From the NCBI GenBank assembly GCA_041397725.1, contig JAWKVZ010000003.1:310001-374000 (forward strand): a DNA stretch of 64,000 nucleotides, given 5' to 3'. Below, piece after piece: positions 1 through 8,953 of the stretch (its first letter is position 1; every line of letters begins with the position of its first letter). Source of the stretch: JAGRKR01 sp041397725 (lineage in GTDB: Bacteria > Pseudomonadota > Alphaproteobacteria > Rhizobiales > Hyphomicrobiaceae). The notes below the pieces were generated by a model. That model did not search any database, was not told where the DNA came from, and saw only the letters and a list, made by a program, of their open reading frames with translations. The position numbers and the translations under genes are program-made.

Positions 1-1869
1 CTGGCGGTGGCGCAGGCGGCCGAGCAGCAGGAGGCGGCAGCCGCGGCGCGGCTTGAGGCCGAGAGCCTCAAGCGCGACGCCGCACGCAAGGCGCTGGAGT
101 ATCTCGAGCGCGACATGGCCGACCTCGCGAAGAGGCACACTCAGGCCGCGGCGCTCGATGGCGAGATCGGCCGTCTCGACGAGGCGGCAACCGCCGCGCG
201 CGTGCAGATCGAGACGGCCAGCGAGGCGCACGAGGCACAGCGGCGACGGCTCGATGAGGGCCGGGCGCACCGTGACGCGCACGCCCGACTCGTGCAGGCG
301 CACGCGGTACGCACACGCCAGCAGGCGCTGGAGCACCGGCTCGGTCTGGTTCGGCAGGCGGGGCAGGAGCAGGCGCGGCTCGACGCTGCGCTGGCCGCGC
401 TGCCGGTGACCGCGGAGCGCGTCGAGCGGGCGCGGTCGCTGGCCGGCGCGCTGGCCGTGAGCGAGGGACGCCTGTCGGCCGCCGCGCCACGCGTCACCGT
501 CACCTACGTGCCCGGCGCCGGTGGCAGGATCAATCTGGCTGGTCGGCCCCTCGATGACGGAGAAGAGCTGCGGCCCGACACGCCGATCCGTCTGGAGATC
601 CTCGGGGTCGGCACGATCAGCGTCGCGCCGGGCGGCGGCAGCGATCTCGCCGACCTCCGCCACACGCGCGATGGTGAGCGCAAGGCGCTCGACGACATGC
701 TGGCGCGCATGACCGTCACCTCGCTCGGCGAGGCCCAGGCCCGGCTCGACGCACGCCGCGACATGGAGGGCGAGCGCGAGCGGGCGCGGGCGACCGTCGC
801 TGCTCTGGCGCCGCAGGGCCTCGAGGCTCTCGAAGCCGAGCATGCGGCGCTGACGGCCGAGGTTTCCCAGTTCGCGGGGCTTGCGCCCGGCGAGCCGGCG
901 TCCGGCAGTGCGGATGTGCTGGAGGCTGCGGTGACGGCGGCCGAACGGGACCTCGCTTCGAGGCAGGCCGCGTGCGAGCGTGCGCGCGAGGGCGTCCGCG
1001 CGGCCGAGGCGGCGCTGAATGGCGCGCGCGAGCAGCGCCAGCGCGTCGGCGAGGAGATCCTGCAGCTCGAAGCGCGGCTCGGCGCACCGGAGGCACGGCA
1101 GGCGCGGGTGGCTGAGCTCACCAAGGCTCTGGCCGACCAAGTCGCGGCCCATGCCGCCGCCGAGCGCGAGCACCGGGCGGTTCGCAGCCAGGTGATCGAT
1201 GCCGCGCGCCGGCGCGAGATCGAGGCGGAGCACGCACGGGCGCGTGCGGCCCGGCAAGGGGCCGACGGGCGGCTCAAGGAGCTGGAGCGGGAGATCAATC
1301 AGCTTGAAGGCGCACTCGGCAACCGGCGCGAGAGCGGCCGGCGCGCCGATCTCGAAGCGCTGACGCAGAGTGTGCGCACGCTGGCTGCCCAGGTGGCGGG
1401 CTTCGCGCAGGAGGCAGCCGCCCTCGACCTGCTGCGGCGGACCTTCGAGGCGGTGGAGCGCGAGAGCCGCGACCGCTACCTGACGCCGATCATCGCCTCG
1501 GCGCGCCCCTATCTCACGCACATTTTCGGCGACGGGACGCTCGAACTCGGCGCGGCTGCCGAGGCGACCGCGCTGGTGCGCGAGGGACGGGCCGAGCCGC
1601 TCGACGTGGTCAGCATGGGAACCCGCGAGCAGATCTCGATCCTGGTGCGCCTTGGCTATGCGCGCTACCTGGCCGAGCATGGCCACGCCGCGCCCGTCGT
1701 CCTCGACGATCCCCTGGTCTATGCCGACGACCGGCGCATCGCCGGGATGTTCGCGGCGCTCGCGGAGGCGGCACGGCAGCATCAGGTGCTGGTCCTGACC
1801 TGCCGGGAACGGGCCTTTGCGGATATCGCCGGCCATCGCCTCGCCCTGACGCCCTGGACGGAGGGATGA
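1..1869 (+). CDS. YhaN/SbcC-like coiled-coil AAA ATPase, C-terminal part (5' end outside window)
   Basis: The reading frame is open from base 1, so the N-terminal Walker A half lies upstream of the window. About 620 residues are visible. Most are Ala/Glu/Arg-rich heptad-like coiled coil, interrupted near bases 490-650 by a short beta-rich, Gly-rich segment (VAPGGGSDL), which is usual at the coiled-coil tip in this family. The C-terminal nucleotide-binding half has an ABC-signature-like MGTREQISIL at about 1615-1644, a Walker B VVLDDPL at about 1696-1716, and a terminal VLVLTCRER strand. This architecture is that of SMC/SbcC/YhaN-type DNA-associated ATPases, which normally work with an SbcD/YhaO-like nuclease. 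That partner is not visible here, and could lie upstream. The family is clear from the ATPase signatures. The precise role, probably DNA repair, is inferred. Confidence 0.8.
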   Translation: MAVAQAAEQQEAAAAARLEAESLKRDAARKALEYLERDMADLAKRHTQAAALDGEIGRLDEAATAARVQIETASEAHEAQRRRLDEGRAHRDAHARLVQAHAVRTRQQALEHRLGLVRQAGQEQARLDAALAALPVTAERVERARSLAGALAVSEGRLSAAAPRVTVTYVPGAGGRINLAGRPLDDGEELRPDTPIRLEILGVGTISVAPGGGSDLADLRHTRDGERKALDDMLARMTVTSLGEAQARLDARRDMEGERERARATVAALAPQGLEALEAEHAALTAEVSQFAGLAPGEPASGSADVLEAAVTAAERDLASRQAACERAREGVRAAEAALNGAREQRQRVGEEILQLEARLGAPEARQARVAELTKALADQVAAHAAAEREHRAVRSQVIDAARRREIEAEHARARAARQGADGRLKELEREINQLEGALGNRRESGRRADLEALTQSVRTLAAQVAGFAQEAAALDLLRRTFEAVERESRDRYLTPIIASARPYLTHIFGDGTLELGAAAEATALVREGRAEPLDVVSMGTREQISILVRLGYARYLAEHGHAAPVVLDDPLVYADDRRIAGMFAALAEAARQHQVLVLTCRERAFADIAGHRLALTPWTEG

Positions 1870-2001
1870 AGCGGCCGGGTGCGCCCTCACGGCAACGCTT
1901 CGGCCTGCTCATGAGGCGCACGCGGAAGAGCATCTGTCATCCGCCGCTCACCTGTACTAGCTTTCAGGCGCGAGGCTCGGTCATGCGTACGGGAGGGGGA
2001 A

Positions 2002-4788
2002 ATGGGGGAAGTGTGCAAGGAGGTCGCGTCGGCCGCGCGTGACATCGAGGCGCTGGCGGGACAGCTCCAGCTCGAGGCGCTGGCAGGTCCCATCGAACGT
2101 TTCCTTGACGCCCTCGCCCGCATGAGCCGCGCGATCCGGAGGGAGGACTACGCAGGCGTGCTCAAGTCGCTCAAGGATGCGCGCGCCTTCGACCACCTCG
2201 CCAGGGTCGCAGATCACATCCAGCGCCTCGGCGTGGACGACGGCCTGGTGGCGCGCGATCAGGCCCAGGCGCTGATCGACTCCGGGCAGCCGGTGGCGGC
2301 CGTGCCGGTCCTCGAGCGCATCGCCATGACGACGTCCAGCGATCAGGAGGCGCACATCGAAGCGCTGGGGCTGCTCGGGCGCGCCCACAAACAGATCTAC
2401 GTCGAATATCGCCACCGTCCGCGCCCGCCGGCGATCGAGTCGGCTCTGCGCCAGGCGATCTCCAGGTACGCGTCGGCCTACCTCGCGGCCGCGGATGACA
2501 AGGTCGGCTGGCTCGGCATCAATCTGGTCGCCCTGATCGCGCGGGCGCGCCGCGACGGCGTCACGCTTCCATCCGGCGTCGACGCGGTCCCGATCGTGCA
2601 CCATCTGCTCGCCCATCTGCAGGGCGGCAAGGCCGGTGGCGACGAGCATTGGAACGCGGCGGTGGCGGGCGAATGCTATGTGGCGCTCGCCGATGCCGAG
2701 GCGCGGGAGGGCCGTCACGAGTCGGCGCGGGAGCTGCTCGAGAAGGCGGCTCACTGGTATGGACGATATGTCCATCGAGAGGATGGGGTCAAAACGGCTT
2801 TCCCGCTGGAGGGCAGCCTACGTCAGCTCAACCAGGTCTGGGGCATCACGGCAGGACGCGATGCCAAGGGGCAACTCGTCGCGGCGCTCAATGCCCGCCT
2901 CGGCGAGATGCGTGGCGGCCGTCTCGAGCTGAGCAAGTCCGAGACGCAGGCCATGCTGTCGTTTGCGGAAATGGACGACGTGGTGCCGCAGGCCGTGCTC
3001 GGCAACGCGGCGCCGCGGCGTCTGTCCTGGCTGAAGCAGGGGCTGACCGCAGCGGCCGCCGTCGGGCGCATCGTCAATATCGGCACGGGGCTTCCGGTCG
3101 GCACCGGCTTTCTCGTGCGCGGCGGCGACCTCGCTCCGTCGCTCGGCGAGGAACTGCTGTTGCTCACCAACGCCCACGTCGTCGGCGATCCGCCGGCCGC
3201 CCCGGGCATCGACATCGAGCGGGCCTACGTGACCTTCCAGGAGGATGTCGAGAGCCGCAGCCGCTATCGCCTCACCGAGGTCCTGATGCAGTCGCCGTTC
3301 GAGGCGCTCGATTATGCGCTGGTTCGGCTCTCGCCGCGCATCGAGCATCTGCGGCCGCTGTCACTCGCCCCCGACCTGGTCGCCGACCGTCTGGACGACA
3401 TGGCGCTGCGCCACGCCTTCATCATCGGGCATCCCGCGCGGGAGGAGCTGTGCATCTCCCTCAACGATACCGAGGTGCTCGACGTCGGCTACAAGCGCAA
3501 GGAGCGGATCGGCGACATCTACCTGCGCTACAGGACGCCGACCATGCCCGGCAACTCGGGCAGCCCCGTGTTCGACGACAACGACTGGCAGGTCATCGCC
3601 ATGCACCATGCCGGCCCCCCGCAGAAGGGCGGGCTGCGCAATCTCGGCGGTCGCAGCGGCTTCATGAACGAGCCGGCCAACGAGGGCGTGGCGCTCGCGT
3701 CCATCATCCAGTCCATCAGGAGCAAGTATGCCGTCGGGGTCAGGGGGCCAGCCGTGGCAGCCGCAGCCCCATCCGCCGCCGGCGAGCAGCCCGCGCGCGA
3801 GGCCCTGACGCCGGGCGAGCTCGCGGCCAAGTTGAACGATCTCGACATCCCCGAGGAATTGCTCGCCGGCCATGTCATGCTGGACCCCGGCTCGGACGCG
3901 TTTTCGCCGCGCATCGTGCCGAGCCACGATCCCGGCACGGTCCAGCACATTCAGCGTCGCGATCTGCTCGATGGTGCCGAGACGGATGGGCGGGCCGAGC
4001 CGGAATCGGCCCTGATCGTCGCCCTGGCGGCGATCAATCCCATCATTCGAGCACGCCGGCAGGCCATGTACTGGCGCAAGGTGCAGCGGGGCGGCTGGAA
4101 GGGCCTCCGTTTCGTCGCCGAGGGGGATTCCTGGTTCCAGTATCCGATCTTCGTCAAGGACACGATCCGGCATCTCAGCGACGATTACGCCATCTACTCC
4201 CTCGCCGGCGCCGGCGATACGATGCGCCACATGGCGTCCAGCGGCGACGTGCTCAAGGCGATCGAGCAGATCCGGCCGGACGGCGTCCTCCTGAGCGGCG
4301 GCGGCAACGACCTGTTGGGGGAGGGCGCGCTCAATCTCTATCTGAGGGCCTATCGCCCCGGCGACGACCCGCGGGCGTGCTTGAAAGAGCCGCTGGAGCA
4401 GGCGATCGGCCAGGTCATCTACTTCTACAAAGTGCTGATCGAGGACATCCTGCGCCGAGATCCCAAGCTGAAGATCTTCGCGCACGGCTACGATCGCGGC
4501 TGGCCGGACGGCGAGAGCGGCCGCTGGCTCGGCCTGCCGATGATGGGATGCGGCATCAAGGATACGGAGCTGCAGCGCGCCATCACGGCCGAGATCATCG
4601 AGCGGTTCTCGGCCCGCCTGCGCGCGTTCGAGGCCGACTATGCCGGCAATTTCCATTTCGTCGATTGTCTCGGCGCGGTCGGCCCCGTGCGGGAGCGCTG
4701 GTACGACGAGCTGCATCCGAGCGATGCGGGGTTCGCCGAGGTCGCCCAGCGGTTCCGCCAGCGCATCAGGTCAGTGCTCGGCGGCTGA
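2002..4788 (+). CDS. Fusion protein: TPR region, trypsin-like serine protease, SGNH/GDSL hydrolase
   Basis: A 928-residue protein with no signal peptide, so probably cytoplasmic. Its ATG follows a strong GGGAGGGGG ribosome site. Residues 1 to about 330 are helical and TPR-like, resembling bacterial DUF4071/TRAFs-binding-type TPR regions (from memory, moderate confidence). Residues about 350-570 form a trypsin-like protease: TNAHVV with H392, LDYALV with D437, and PGNSGSP with S519 give a complete triad. A Pro/Ala linker follows. Residues about 700-925 form an SGNH hydrolase: GDSWF with S710, GGGND with N769, and DELHPSD with D902/H905. Every catalytic position I can assign is intact. The gene lies 132 bp after the ATPase gene and its stop abuts the convergent rimK-like stop. 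Bacterial TPR-protease proteins often sense and execute in conflict systems, but the target is unknown. Confidence 0.85.
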   Translation: MGEVCKEVASAARDIEALAGQLQLEALAGPIERFLDALARMSRAIRREDYAGVLKSLKDARAFDHLARVADHIQRLGVDDGLVARDQAQALIDSGQPVAAVPVLERIAMTTSSDQEAHIEALGLLGRAHKQIYVEYRHRPRPPAIESALRQAISRYASAYLAAADDKVGWLGINLVALIARARRDGVTLPSGVDAVPIVHHLLAHLQGGKAGGDEHWNAAVAGECYVALADAEAREGRHESARELLEKAAHWYGRYVHREDGVKTAFPLEGSLRQLNQVWGITAGRDAKGQLVAALNARLGEMRGGRLELSKSETQAMLSFAEMDDVVPQAVLGNAAPRRLSWLKQGLTAAAAVGRIVNIGTGLPVGTGFLVRGGDLAPSLGEELLLLTNAHVVGDPPAAPGIDIERAYVTFQEDVESRSRYRLTEVLMQSPFEALDYALVRLSPRIEHLRPLSLAPDLVADRLDDMALRHAFIIGHPAREELCISLNDTEVLDVGYKRKERIGDIYLRYRTPTMPGNSGSPVFDDNDWQVIAMHHAGPPQKGGLRNLGGRSGFMNEPANEGVALASIIQSIRSKYAVGVRGPAVAAAAPSAAGEQPAREALTPGELAAKLNDLDIPEELLAGHVMLDPGSDAFSPRIVPSHDPGTVQHIQRRDLLDGAETDGRAEPESALIVALAAINPIIRARRQAMYWRKVQRGGWKGLRFVAEGDSWFQYPIFVKDTIRHLSDDYAIYSLAGAGDTMRHMASSGDVLKAIEQIRPDGVLLSGGGNDLLGEGALNLYLRAYRPGDDPRACLKEPLEQAIGQVIYFYKVLIEDILRRDPKLKIFAHGYDRGWPDGESGRWLGLPMMGCGIKDTELQRAITAEIIERFSARLRAFEADYAGNFHFVDCLGAVGPVRERWYDELHPSDAGFAEVAQRFRQRIRSVLGG

Positions 4789-5694
4789 TCAGCCGCGCCC
4801 TCTGGTCTGGGTGTCACCCTGCCGCGCATGCTGCTCCAGAAAGACGATGATGCGCGCGGCGATGTCGAGCCCGGAGGCCTTCTCGATGCCCTCGAGGCCC
4901 GGCGATGAGTTGACCTCCATCACCACTGGCCCCTTGGCCGAGCGGAGCATGTCGACGCCGCAGACGTTGAGGCCGAGCGTGCGAGCGGCCCGTAGCGCCG
5001 TGTCCCGCTCGTCGCTGGTCAGCGCCACGGCCCTGGCCGCCCCGCCGCGATGCAGGTTCGAGCGGAATTCGCCTGGCCGTCCCTGGCGCTCCATTGCCGC
5101 CACGACCTCCTCACCGACGACGAAGGCGCGGATGTCGGCGCCGCCCGCCTCCTTGATGTACTCCTGCACGAGAATATTGACGTTGGCCTTGCGGAAGGCC
5201 TCGATGATCGACTTGGCCGAGTTGATCGTGTCGGCCAGGATCACGCCGACGCCCTGCGTGCCTTCGAGCAGCTTGATGACGCAGGGCGCGCCGCCGACCT
5301 CCATGACGACTTCCTCGGCGCGGCGTGGATCGTGGGCGAAGGCGGTGACCGGCAGTCCGATGCCATCGCGGGCCAGGAGCTGCAGCGAGCGCAACTTGTC
5401 GCGGGAGCGGCCGATGGCGACGCTCTCGTTGAGGGGGTAGACACCCTGCATCTCGAACTGCCGGAGCACAGCCAGGCCGTAGTGCGTGACGGAGGCGCCG
5501 ATGCGCGGGATGACCGCGTCGTAGAGCGGGAGCGTCTGGCCGCCGTGATGCAATACGGGCTTGTTGGACGTGATGTTCATGTGCACGTGGAGCGTGTTGA
5601 TCACGTCCAGCGAATGGCCGCGCTGCTCGGCGGCTTCCACCAGGCGCCTGTGAGAGTAGAGCGCTGCATTGCGGGCGAGCATCACGAGGCGCAC
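4789..5694 (-). CDS. rimK: RimK-type ATP-grasp ligase (ribosomal protein S6 / alpha-L-glutamate ligase family)
   Basis: ATP-grasp enzyme of about 301 residues, matching the E. coli RimK length. RimK adds glutamates to the C-terminus of ribosomal protein S6 using ATP. Visible marks are the substrate-side segment PRIGASVTHYGLAVLRQFE, the ATP-binding loop KLLEGTQGVGV, the central QEYIKEAGGADIRAFVVG strand, and the metal-binding end EVNSSPGLEGIE. A GTG 30 bp further upstream (at 5724) would extend the protein. I chose the GTG at 5694 because GGAG sits about 9 nt before it and the length then fits the family. The gene converges on the protease-hydrolase gene with no gap. No RimB-like zinc protease or other partner is adjacent, so the S6 substrate is inferred from family membership only. 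Confidence 0.85.
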   Translation of the reverse strand: MRLVMLARNAALYSHRRLVEAAEQRGHSLDVINTLHVHMNITSNKPVLHHGGQTLPLYDAVIPRIGASVTHYGLAVLRQFEMQGVYPLNESVAIGRSRDKLRSLQLLARDGIGLPVTAFAHDPRRAEEVVMEVGGAPCVIKLLEGTQGVGVILADTINSAKSIIEAFRKANVNILVQEYIKEAGGADIRAFVVGEEVVAAMERQGRPGEFRSNLHRGGAARAVALTSDERDTALRAARTLGLNVCGVDMLRSAKGPVVMEVNSSPGLEGIEKASGLDIAARIIVFLEQHARQGDTQTRGRG

Positions 5695-5989
5695 GGGGTG
5701 TGGTCTCCAGCTTGGGGCGCGCACGGATCTTCCGTTCGGCGCCGGACGTCTCGACGGCTAGACTAGATCATGTTTGGCGGTGGGCTGCCACATCCTCGCG
5801 GTGGGGGACGGCCTGCCAATGCGGCGCACTCAGGGCGCCCGGTCGCGGGCATGGCGGGCGGCGGCCAGGAGGCGATCGATGCGCCCCAGCGAGAAGATGG
5901 AGGGGAGTCGCAACCGACACATATCGATGGTGAGGCCGCGGCACGCCTGCGCGGCCCCGCAGAGGGCGGGGCGCACGGTTGATCGCCCG

Positions 5990-6190
5990 TCAGGGCTTGG
6001 CCACGGCGGCGGCGGCAGGCCGCGGGTTCGCCTCGGCGGTCTCGTCGATGCTGGCATGCATCAGAACGGCGGCGAGCAGGCTGACCAGGAGCACGATGGC
6101 GAGCGCCGTGATGGCGCGCCGGATGGCCCAACGCAGGGGACGCCGCGTCGGCAAGGTATCGCTCAGACCGTTCGCTGGATCGGCGCGCAT
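5990..6190 (-). CDS. Small hypothetical single-pass membrane protein
   Basis: A 66-residue ORF with an ATG preceded by GAGGAG about 11 nt upstream. A basic stretch (RRPLRWAIRR) is followed by one hydrophobic helix (ALAIVLLVSLLAAVLM, about residues 30-46) and a short Ala/Pro-rich tail. The positive-inside pattern suggests a cytoplasmic N-terminus. It lies downstream of the BT1-like transporter on the same strand, about 126 bp away, so it could be the last gene of that operon. I do not recognise a family. The support is the ribosome site and the membrane helix, not homology. Confidence 0.5.
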   Translation of the reverse strand: MRADPANGLSDTLPTRRPLRWAIRRAITALAIVLLVSLLAAVLMHASIDETAEANPRPAAAAVAKP

Positions 6191-6316
6191 GGACGGTACA
6201 GCTCCTCGATGGCTCTCGCGGGCGGCAAACGCATCGGCCCGTCGTTCGGGGCGCGAATAACGGCTGCGAAAAGGGCGGCTTTAGGGCCGGTGACTGGGAA
6301 ATTTCGTCCTGAGCGA

Positions 6317-7774
6317 TCAGGTCCGACGACCGAACAGTACTATGGCCGTGAGGGGGATGATAAGGCCCAAGAGCATCGCCGTCGTGATTAGCGCCGGCAG
6401 TGTGTCGTAGCTGCCGCGGTCGACGTGGAAGAGCAGGTTCAGATACTTGGTTCCGAGCGAGCCGGCGACGAGCGCAAGGTTCATCAGGGAGGCCATGAGG
6501 GCGAACCATGTGGCGCGACGACCGGCGGGGGCGTTGATCGCGACCAGCGTCAGCAGCGGCACCATGCTGAGTTGGGCAAAGGGCGATTCGGCGGCGGCAT
6601 CGATGAGCGCGATGGTTCTGGCGCCGATGCCGAGCAAGGGCTCCGTCACCGTGTGCAGGCCGAGCGCCAGCGCCAGGTTGGGCAGCGTGAACAGGGTCGA
6701 GAGCACCGTCAGCCAGAGCAGCACGCGCACGATCCGCTGGCGGGTGATGAGGTCGGACAGCAACCAGGTGCCGAGCAGCGCCAGCGCCGCGCCCGTCTGC
6801 TGCAACACGCCGTAGAAGGCCTCGTCGAAGCCGAGGCGGTCGATCGTGAACCAGCGGTAGCCTTCGCCGACGCCGGGCGTGGCGCGGAACAGGAAGATGA
6901 TGATGGCGGCGTAGAAAATACGTCGGCGGGCCTCGAGGTCGAGATCGCCGGTGACGCGGGTCAGCATGACCGTGACCACGGTCATCGACAGCAGGAAGAT
7001 GATCTCCTGGCCATAGGGGACCTTGCCGAGCGCCAGCGCCATGACGGCGGCGCCGAACACGAGGCCGCCACCGAGGATACGCCAATCGATGGGCTGGCGC
7101 TCGCTGGTGTCGAGGCGGACCAGCAGGGCGCCGGTCACGGAGATGAGCGGCACGGCGAGGCCGATCAGGAAGACGCTCGTGTAGGAGAACCATTGGGCCA
7201 TCAGGCCCGCGAGGCCGGCCACCGAGAAGATGCCGAGCGACAGCGCCAGCCGGCCCAGCACCTGCACCATGGCGAGATCGCGCTGTACGTCCCCTTCCGG
7301 ACGCGGTGTCACGCCGTCGGCCTCGACACGGGCCACGACCTCCGTGCTCATGGCGTCGGCCACGACGTCCTGGAGGACGACGCCGACGACCGTCACGACC
7401 GAAGCGGTGACGAAGAGGGCTTCCAGGCTGACCGACGTCACGACGCCGGCCGCCGCAGCCGCCAGGAGGAGCATGCCGAGGGCGATCAGGCCAGCGCCGA
7501 TGAAGACGTAGGCGCGGCGTTGCGAGCCGAGGATCGGCACGCTGTCGACCAGCGAGCCGAACACCATCTTGATGGTCCACGGCAGCGTCAGCCAGACGTT
7601 GAGCGCGGCCAGCTCCGCCGGTGTCATCTTGAGCGCCTTCTTGATCCAGAAGGCCTCGGCAATGCCGATGAGACCGAGGGCGCCGTAGGCGAAATAGACC
7701 ATGAGCAGCGGCAGGTAGGCCCACCGCATGGCCTTGACGGGCGTGACGAGCGCCGCAGCAAGCTTCTCGCGCAC
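6317..7774 (-). CDS. MFS transporter of the folate-biopterin (BT1)-like family
   Basis: About 485 residues with roughly twelve hydrophobic segments. The motif GSLVDSVPILGSQRRAY between early helices and the VLQDVVADAMSTEVVAR stretch match the conserved loops of BT1/folate-biopterin-type major facilitator proteins, not the 14-helix EmrB type. The GTG at 7774 gives the stated protein. An in-frame CTG at 7840 sits 6-7 nt after a very strong AGGGGG site and could be the true start, adding 22 polar residues. The gene ends a co-directional run of MarR regulator, HlyD adaptor and transporter. That context suggests regulated efflux of an organic compound. The substrate is unknown, and the family name should not be read as proof of folate transport. 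Confidence 0.75.
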   Translation of the reverse strand: MREKLAAALVTPVKAMRWAYLPLLMVYFAYGALGLIGIAEAFWIKKALKMTPAELAALNVWLTLPWTIKMVFGSLVDSVPILGSQRRAYVFIGAGLIALGMLLLAAAAAGVVTSVSLEALFVTASVVTVVGVVLQDVVADAMSTEVVARVEADGVTPRPEGDVQRDLAMVQVLGRLALSLGIFSVAGLAGLMAQWFSYTSVFLIGLAVPLISVTGALLVRLDTSERQPIDWRILGGGLVFGAAVMALALGKVPYGQEIIFLLSMTVVTVMLTRVTGDLDLEARRRIFYAAIIIFLFRATPGVGEGYRWFTIDRLGFDEAFYGVLQQTGAALALLGTWLLSDLITRQRIVRVLLWLTVLSTLFTLPNLALALGLHTVTEPLLGIGARTIALIDAAAESPFAQLSMVPLLTLVAINAPAGRRATWFALMASLMNLALVAGSLGTKYLNLLFHVDRGSYDTLPALITTAMLLGLIIPLTAIVLFGRRT

Positions 7775-7885
7775 GTAGGCGGCCGGCGACGGGCGGGCCG
7801 CAGGCGCCGTCTCGTCGTTCTGTGCGTTGGTTCGGCTCAGGCGATCCCCCTCTGGCGGCAGTGGGCGCGCCCGGTCTGCGCCGCG

Positions 7886-8953
7886 CTACTTGCGCCGCAT
7901 GGCAACGGCATCGCCCGTGCCGATGATATCACTCAAATGGCGTACGCGCTCGGTGTCTATGGTCACCGTCGCGGTCATGCCCGCGCGCAGGGAGGGGCCC
8001 TGCTGGCGCTTCACGAGCCGCAGGCGGACCGGCAGGCGCTGCACGACCTTGACCCAGTTTCCGGAGGCGTTCTGCGGCGGCAGGATGGCGAACTCGGCTC
8101 CCGTCGCCGGGCTGATGCTCTCGACGACCGCCTGCCAGGAAACGCCGGGATAGATGTCGAGCACCACGGTGGCTTTCTGGCCGACGGTGACGTGAGTGAG
8201 ATCGGTCTCCTTGAAGTTCGCCTCGATCCAGGCCTGGTGCGCGGCGACGATCGAGAACAGCGCCACCTGCGCCTTCACCTGCTCGCCGGGCTGCAGCTTC
8301 ATGTTGACGGCGATCCCGTCCACGGGAGCCACGATGCGCGTTTTGGACAGATCGAGCCTGGCCCGGTCGCGCAGCGCCTGCTTCTCGCGCACGAGGGGAT
8401 GATCGTCGACGGGCACGTCGGCGGAGCCGCCGATGCTGGCCAGCACGCGCTCGAGCTTCTTTCGCGCCACGGCGACGCGGTCGCGGGCGGCGGAGGCGCT
8501 GTTCTCGATCTCCTCGAGCTTGCTCGACGAGACCACGCCGCGGCGCGCGAGTTCGCGGTTGCGCGCGGCCTGCTGCGCGAAATAGGCGGAGCGTCCCCGT
8601 GCTTCGGCAAGCTCCGAGCGTGCTTCCTCGTAACTGGCCTTCAGCGTGGCGACCTGCTGGCGGAGGGCGTCGAGCTCGGCTTCCGCGCGCTTCAGGGCCA
8701 GCTCGTAGGGAACGGGATCGATCTCGACGAGCAGGTCGCCCTTGGCGATGCGGGCGTGGTCGCGAATGGCCACCTTGACGATGCGCCCCGAGACCTCGGC
8801 GGCCATCTGCACGATGTCGGCCTTGACGTAGGCGTTCTCGGTCGACACGTAGCGTCCGCCCGAGAGCCACAAGAAGACGCTGACAGCGCCAACGAGCAGG
8901 GGCACGCCGACGAGCAGGATGAGACGCAGCGCGCCGCGCGGCAGTGGCCTCAT
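7886..8953 (-). CDS. HlyD/EmrA-type membrane fusion (periplasmic adaptor) protein
   Basis: A 355-residue adaptor of a drug-efflux pump. It has a short basic N-terminus, one transmembrane helix (LRLILLVGVPLLVGAVSVFL, about residues 9-28), a biotinyl-lipoyl-like half (TENAYVKADIVQMAAEVSG), a long alpha-helical hairpin (residues about 90-180), the second lipoyl half (RIVAPVDGIAVNM), and a beta-barrel with NASGNWVKVVQRLPVR, which is typical of EmrA-like adaptors. Its ATG overlaps the stop of the MarR gene (ATGA, 8950-8953), so the two are translationally coupled. The adaptor would link the inner-membrane transporter downstream to an outer-membrane channel. No TolC-like gene is in the window. Confidence 0.9.
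   Translation of the reverse strand: MRPLPRGALRLILLVGVPLLVGAVSVFLWLSGGRYVSTENAYVKADIVQMAAEVSGRIVKVAIRDHARIAKGDLLVEIDPVPYELALKRAEAELDALRQQVATLKASYEEARSELAEARGRSAYFAQQAARNRELARRGVVSSSKLEEIENSASAARDRVAVARKKLERVLASIGGSADVPVDDHPLVREKQALRDRARLDLSKTRIVAPVDGIAVNMKLQPGEQVKAQVALFSIVAAHQAWIEANFKETDLTHVTVGQKATVVLDIYPGVSWQAVVESISPATGAEFAILPPQNASGNWVKVVQRLPVRLRLVKRQQGPSLRAGMTATVTIDTERVRHLSDIIGTGDAVAMRRK

Noticed and set aside
2649..4850. 733-residue ORF overlapping the TPR-protease-SGNH gene in another frame
   Set aside because: Arg/Ala/Gly-rich composition and no motifs; a shadow frame of high-GC coding sequence. All catalytic motifs are in the other frame.
5830..6057. 75-residue minus-strand ORF
   Set aside because: Overlaps the small membrane protein and has low-complexity Pro/Arg ends; no supporting start signal.
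5763..7724. 653-residue minus-strand ORF
   Set aside because: Same strand but wrong frame relative to the BT1-like transporter; Arg/His-rich and without membrane segments.
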